A stretch of DNA of 5,588 nucleotides, from positions 1-5,588 of the forward strand of contig CALATK010000044.1 in NCBI GenBank assembly GCA_937891805.1, written 5' to 3'. This DNA comes from an uncultured Fibrobacter sp. GTDB taxonomy: Bacteria; Fibrobacterota; Fibrobacteria; Fibrobacterales; Fibrobacteraceae. Of the stretch, positions 5,029 to 5,588 are shown one piece after another (the stretch's first letter is position 1; each line of letters opens with the position of its first letter). Below the pieces are notes generated by a model. That model was not told where the DNA came from, ran no database searches, and worked only from the letters and a program-made list of their open reading frames with translations. The position numbers were made by a program, and so were the translations under genes.

Positions 5029-5291
5029 CGGAAATCGCGTATGTCGGTGTGCGTGATACAGGCGACAAAACTCAACGCCCGCTTTTCAAGGGTTCTCATG
5101 CCCATGACGGCGTCCTTGATTTCGTCGATACCGTAAATGGACTTGAGAAGTCGCCAGTCGTTGTCGTAGCCGTATTCCAGAACCTGCTTGACAATGTAGC
5201 CCCTGTTCTTTTGGGCGTCCAGAGAATTCCTGTCCGTATCCCAGAACAGGTGCTTCGAGAACTTGCTGAAATCGACATTGGTCAAGCACAT
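4983..5291 (-). CDS. DUF6922-type protein, AbiE antitoxin candidate
   Basis: This 102-residue protein matches the DUF6922 pattern: FSKHLFWDTDRNSLDAQKN (residues 11-29), IVKQVLEYG then DWRLLKSIYG (33-54), KRALSFVACI (70-79), and the end FRCYSTKQ then PWIF. Such genes usually sit just upstream of AbiEii-like nucleotidyltransferases and are presumed to be the cognate antitoxin or regulator, replacing the larger AbiEi (inference from gene context). The frame stays open to 5531, but conservation seems to begin only at NVDFSKFSKHLFW. I therefore prefer ATG 5291 (or 5306). No Shine-Dalgarno is visible before either. A promoter-like pair at 5325-5298 would put transcription at about 5291, so the message may be leaderless. 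The last 46 nt overlap the toxin gene. Confidence 0.8.
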   Translation of the reverse strand: MCLTNVDFSKFSKHLFWDTDRNSLDAQKNRGYIVKQVLEYGYDNDWRLLKSIYGIDEIKDAVMGMRTLEKRALSFVACITHTDIRDFRCYSTKQSSPAPWIF

Positions 5292-5297
5292 GCCCGA

Positions 5298-5325
5298 AAT
5301 ATACATAAATTTCGGCGAGGGGCAA
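5298..5325 (-). promoter_or_regulatory. Likely promoter of the abiE-like operon
   Basis: On the minus strand TTGCCC (5325-5320) and TATATT (5303-5298) are 16 nt apart. The -10 matches the hexamer upstream of three + strand gene or operon starts. The expected transcription start falls on or next to the preferred ATG at 5291. Confidence 0.4.
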
Positions 5326-5518
5326 CCTTGCGGGGCGGCCATGGCGTGGCCAGGTCCGTCTTTTTCCCTTGGCTCGTAAAGAGCCGCTGTAGAAAGCCAA
5401 TGCCTTGCACAAATATCGACGTAAGAACCTATGGTTTTATGGCTTGTCCTGTCGCCTGTGGTGCTGATGGTCTTGTCCCGGGATTGCCGTCTCCGCCATG
5501 GTAACCTGGAAGAATCTC
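5307..5518. other. Divergent spacer with short hairpins, no confident gene
   Basis: Long open frames cross this stretch on both strands, but none shows a recognised motif, so I call no gene. It contains GGCCA-TGGCG-TGGCC (5337-5351) and GGCTC-GTAAA-GAGCC (5371-5385). TTGGCT (5369-5374) could instead pair with AGCCAA (5395-5400), which would exclude the second hairpin. It should contain the promoter of the gene to the right and the regulatory region of the abiE-like operon. Confidence 0.4.
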
Positions 5519-5545
5519 CTATATGTCTCAACTTGAGTCATATAG
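5519..5545. repeat. 27-bp near-perfect dyad at the right end
   Basis: CTATATGTCTCAA (5519-5531) and TTGAGTCATATAG (5533-5545) are reverse complements at 12 of 13 positions around a central C. The dyad includes the possible start codon at 5523. Such symmetry suits an operator for a dimeric regulator or a mobile-element end. Confidence 0.7.
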
Positions 5546-5588
5546 AAAATTTCTGATAGAAAATCTTGAAAAAAGTTGTTTTTATGTG
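5523..5588 (+). CDS. Possible 5' end of a gene cut by the window edge
   Basis: From ATG 5523 the frame is open for all 22 remaining codons, reading MSQLESYRKFLIENLEKSCF and beyond: an amphipathic, ordinary-looking N-terminus. The best ribosome site is a weak GGAAG (5508-5512) at 10-nt spacing. The start lies in the dyad at 5519-5545, so the gene may be controlled there, or the true start may lie further right. I do not recognise the protein. Confidence 0.35.
   Translation, partial: MSQLESYRKFLIENLEKSCFYV

Noticed and set aside
5010..5504. + strand 164-codon open frame
   Set aside because: Most of it is antisense to the DUF6922-type gene; no motif and no ribosome site.
5295..5531. N-terminal extension of the DUF6922-type protein
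   Set aside because: The frame is open, but the extension is basic, low in family resemblance, and begins in the dyad region; the known domain starts at about the later Met.

Overview
The window looks like a chromosomal segment of a Fibrobacter species. Three of its genes encode serine-rich lipoproteins with the 'Fibrobacter succinogenes major paralogous domain' (Fib_succ_major, TIGR02145/PF09603 type). They share RDGQxYKTVxIGxQxWMAxNLNY, GRLYTWAAA, CPEGWHLP, FGFSALPAG, FWSSTE and a terminal GFSVRCVKD. The family call comes from recognising these motifs, not from a database search.

Layout, left to right. (1) Lipoprotein A (+) enters from the left edge with its lipobox still visible, ends at 859 and is followed by two hairpins, the second a strong intrinsic terminator. 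(2) A structured spacer leads to a two-gene operon (+): a RelB/DinJ-type antitoxin overlapping a DUF2442 protein by ATGA, with no RelE-type toxin. (3) A spacer of about 160 bp holds a terminator-like hairpin, a striking tandem dyad (1761-1791) and a run of ten G. (4) Lipoprotein B (+, 1866-2882) carries two copies of a dispersed palindromic-type repeat inside its reading frame, read in different frames. (5) A minus-strand antitoxin/YafQ-like toxin pair follows; the toxin is frameshifted at an A run and has Ala where an active-site Arg is expected. (6) Lipoprotein C (+, 3532-4404) is a clean paralogue. (7) A minus-strand AbiE-like pair follows: a DUF6922-type protein overlapping an AbiEii-type nucleotidyltransferase by 46 nt. 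(8) A divergent spacer leads to a possible new + strand gene cut by the right edge, whose start lies in a 27-bp dyad.

The pattern is an array of paralogous surface lipoproteins alternating with toxin-antitoxin or abortive-infection modules, some apparently decayed. The lipoproteins probably sit on the outside of the cell envelope; their function is unknown. B is mosaic: its 5' part is close to C and its 3' part to A, which suggests recombination among paralogues. A TATATT(T) hexamer lies just upstream of four of the gene or operon starts and is probably the -10 element here.

The most unusual things are the repeats in the coding sequence of B, the decayed YafQ-like toxin, the RelB-DUF2442 pair without a toxin, and the dyad plus poly-G tract upstream of B. 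I saw no rRNA, tRNA, CRISPR array or transposase.
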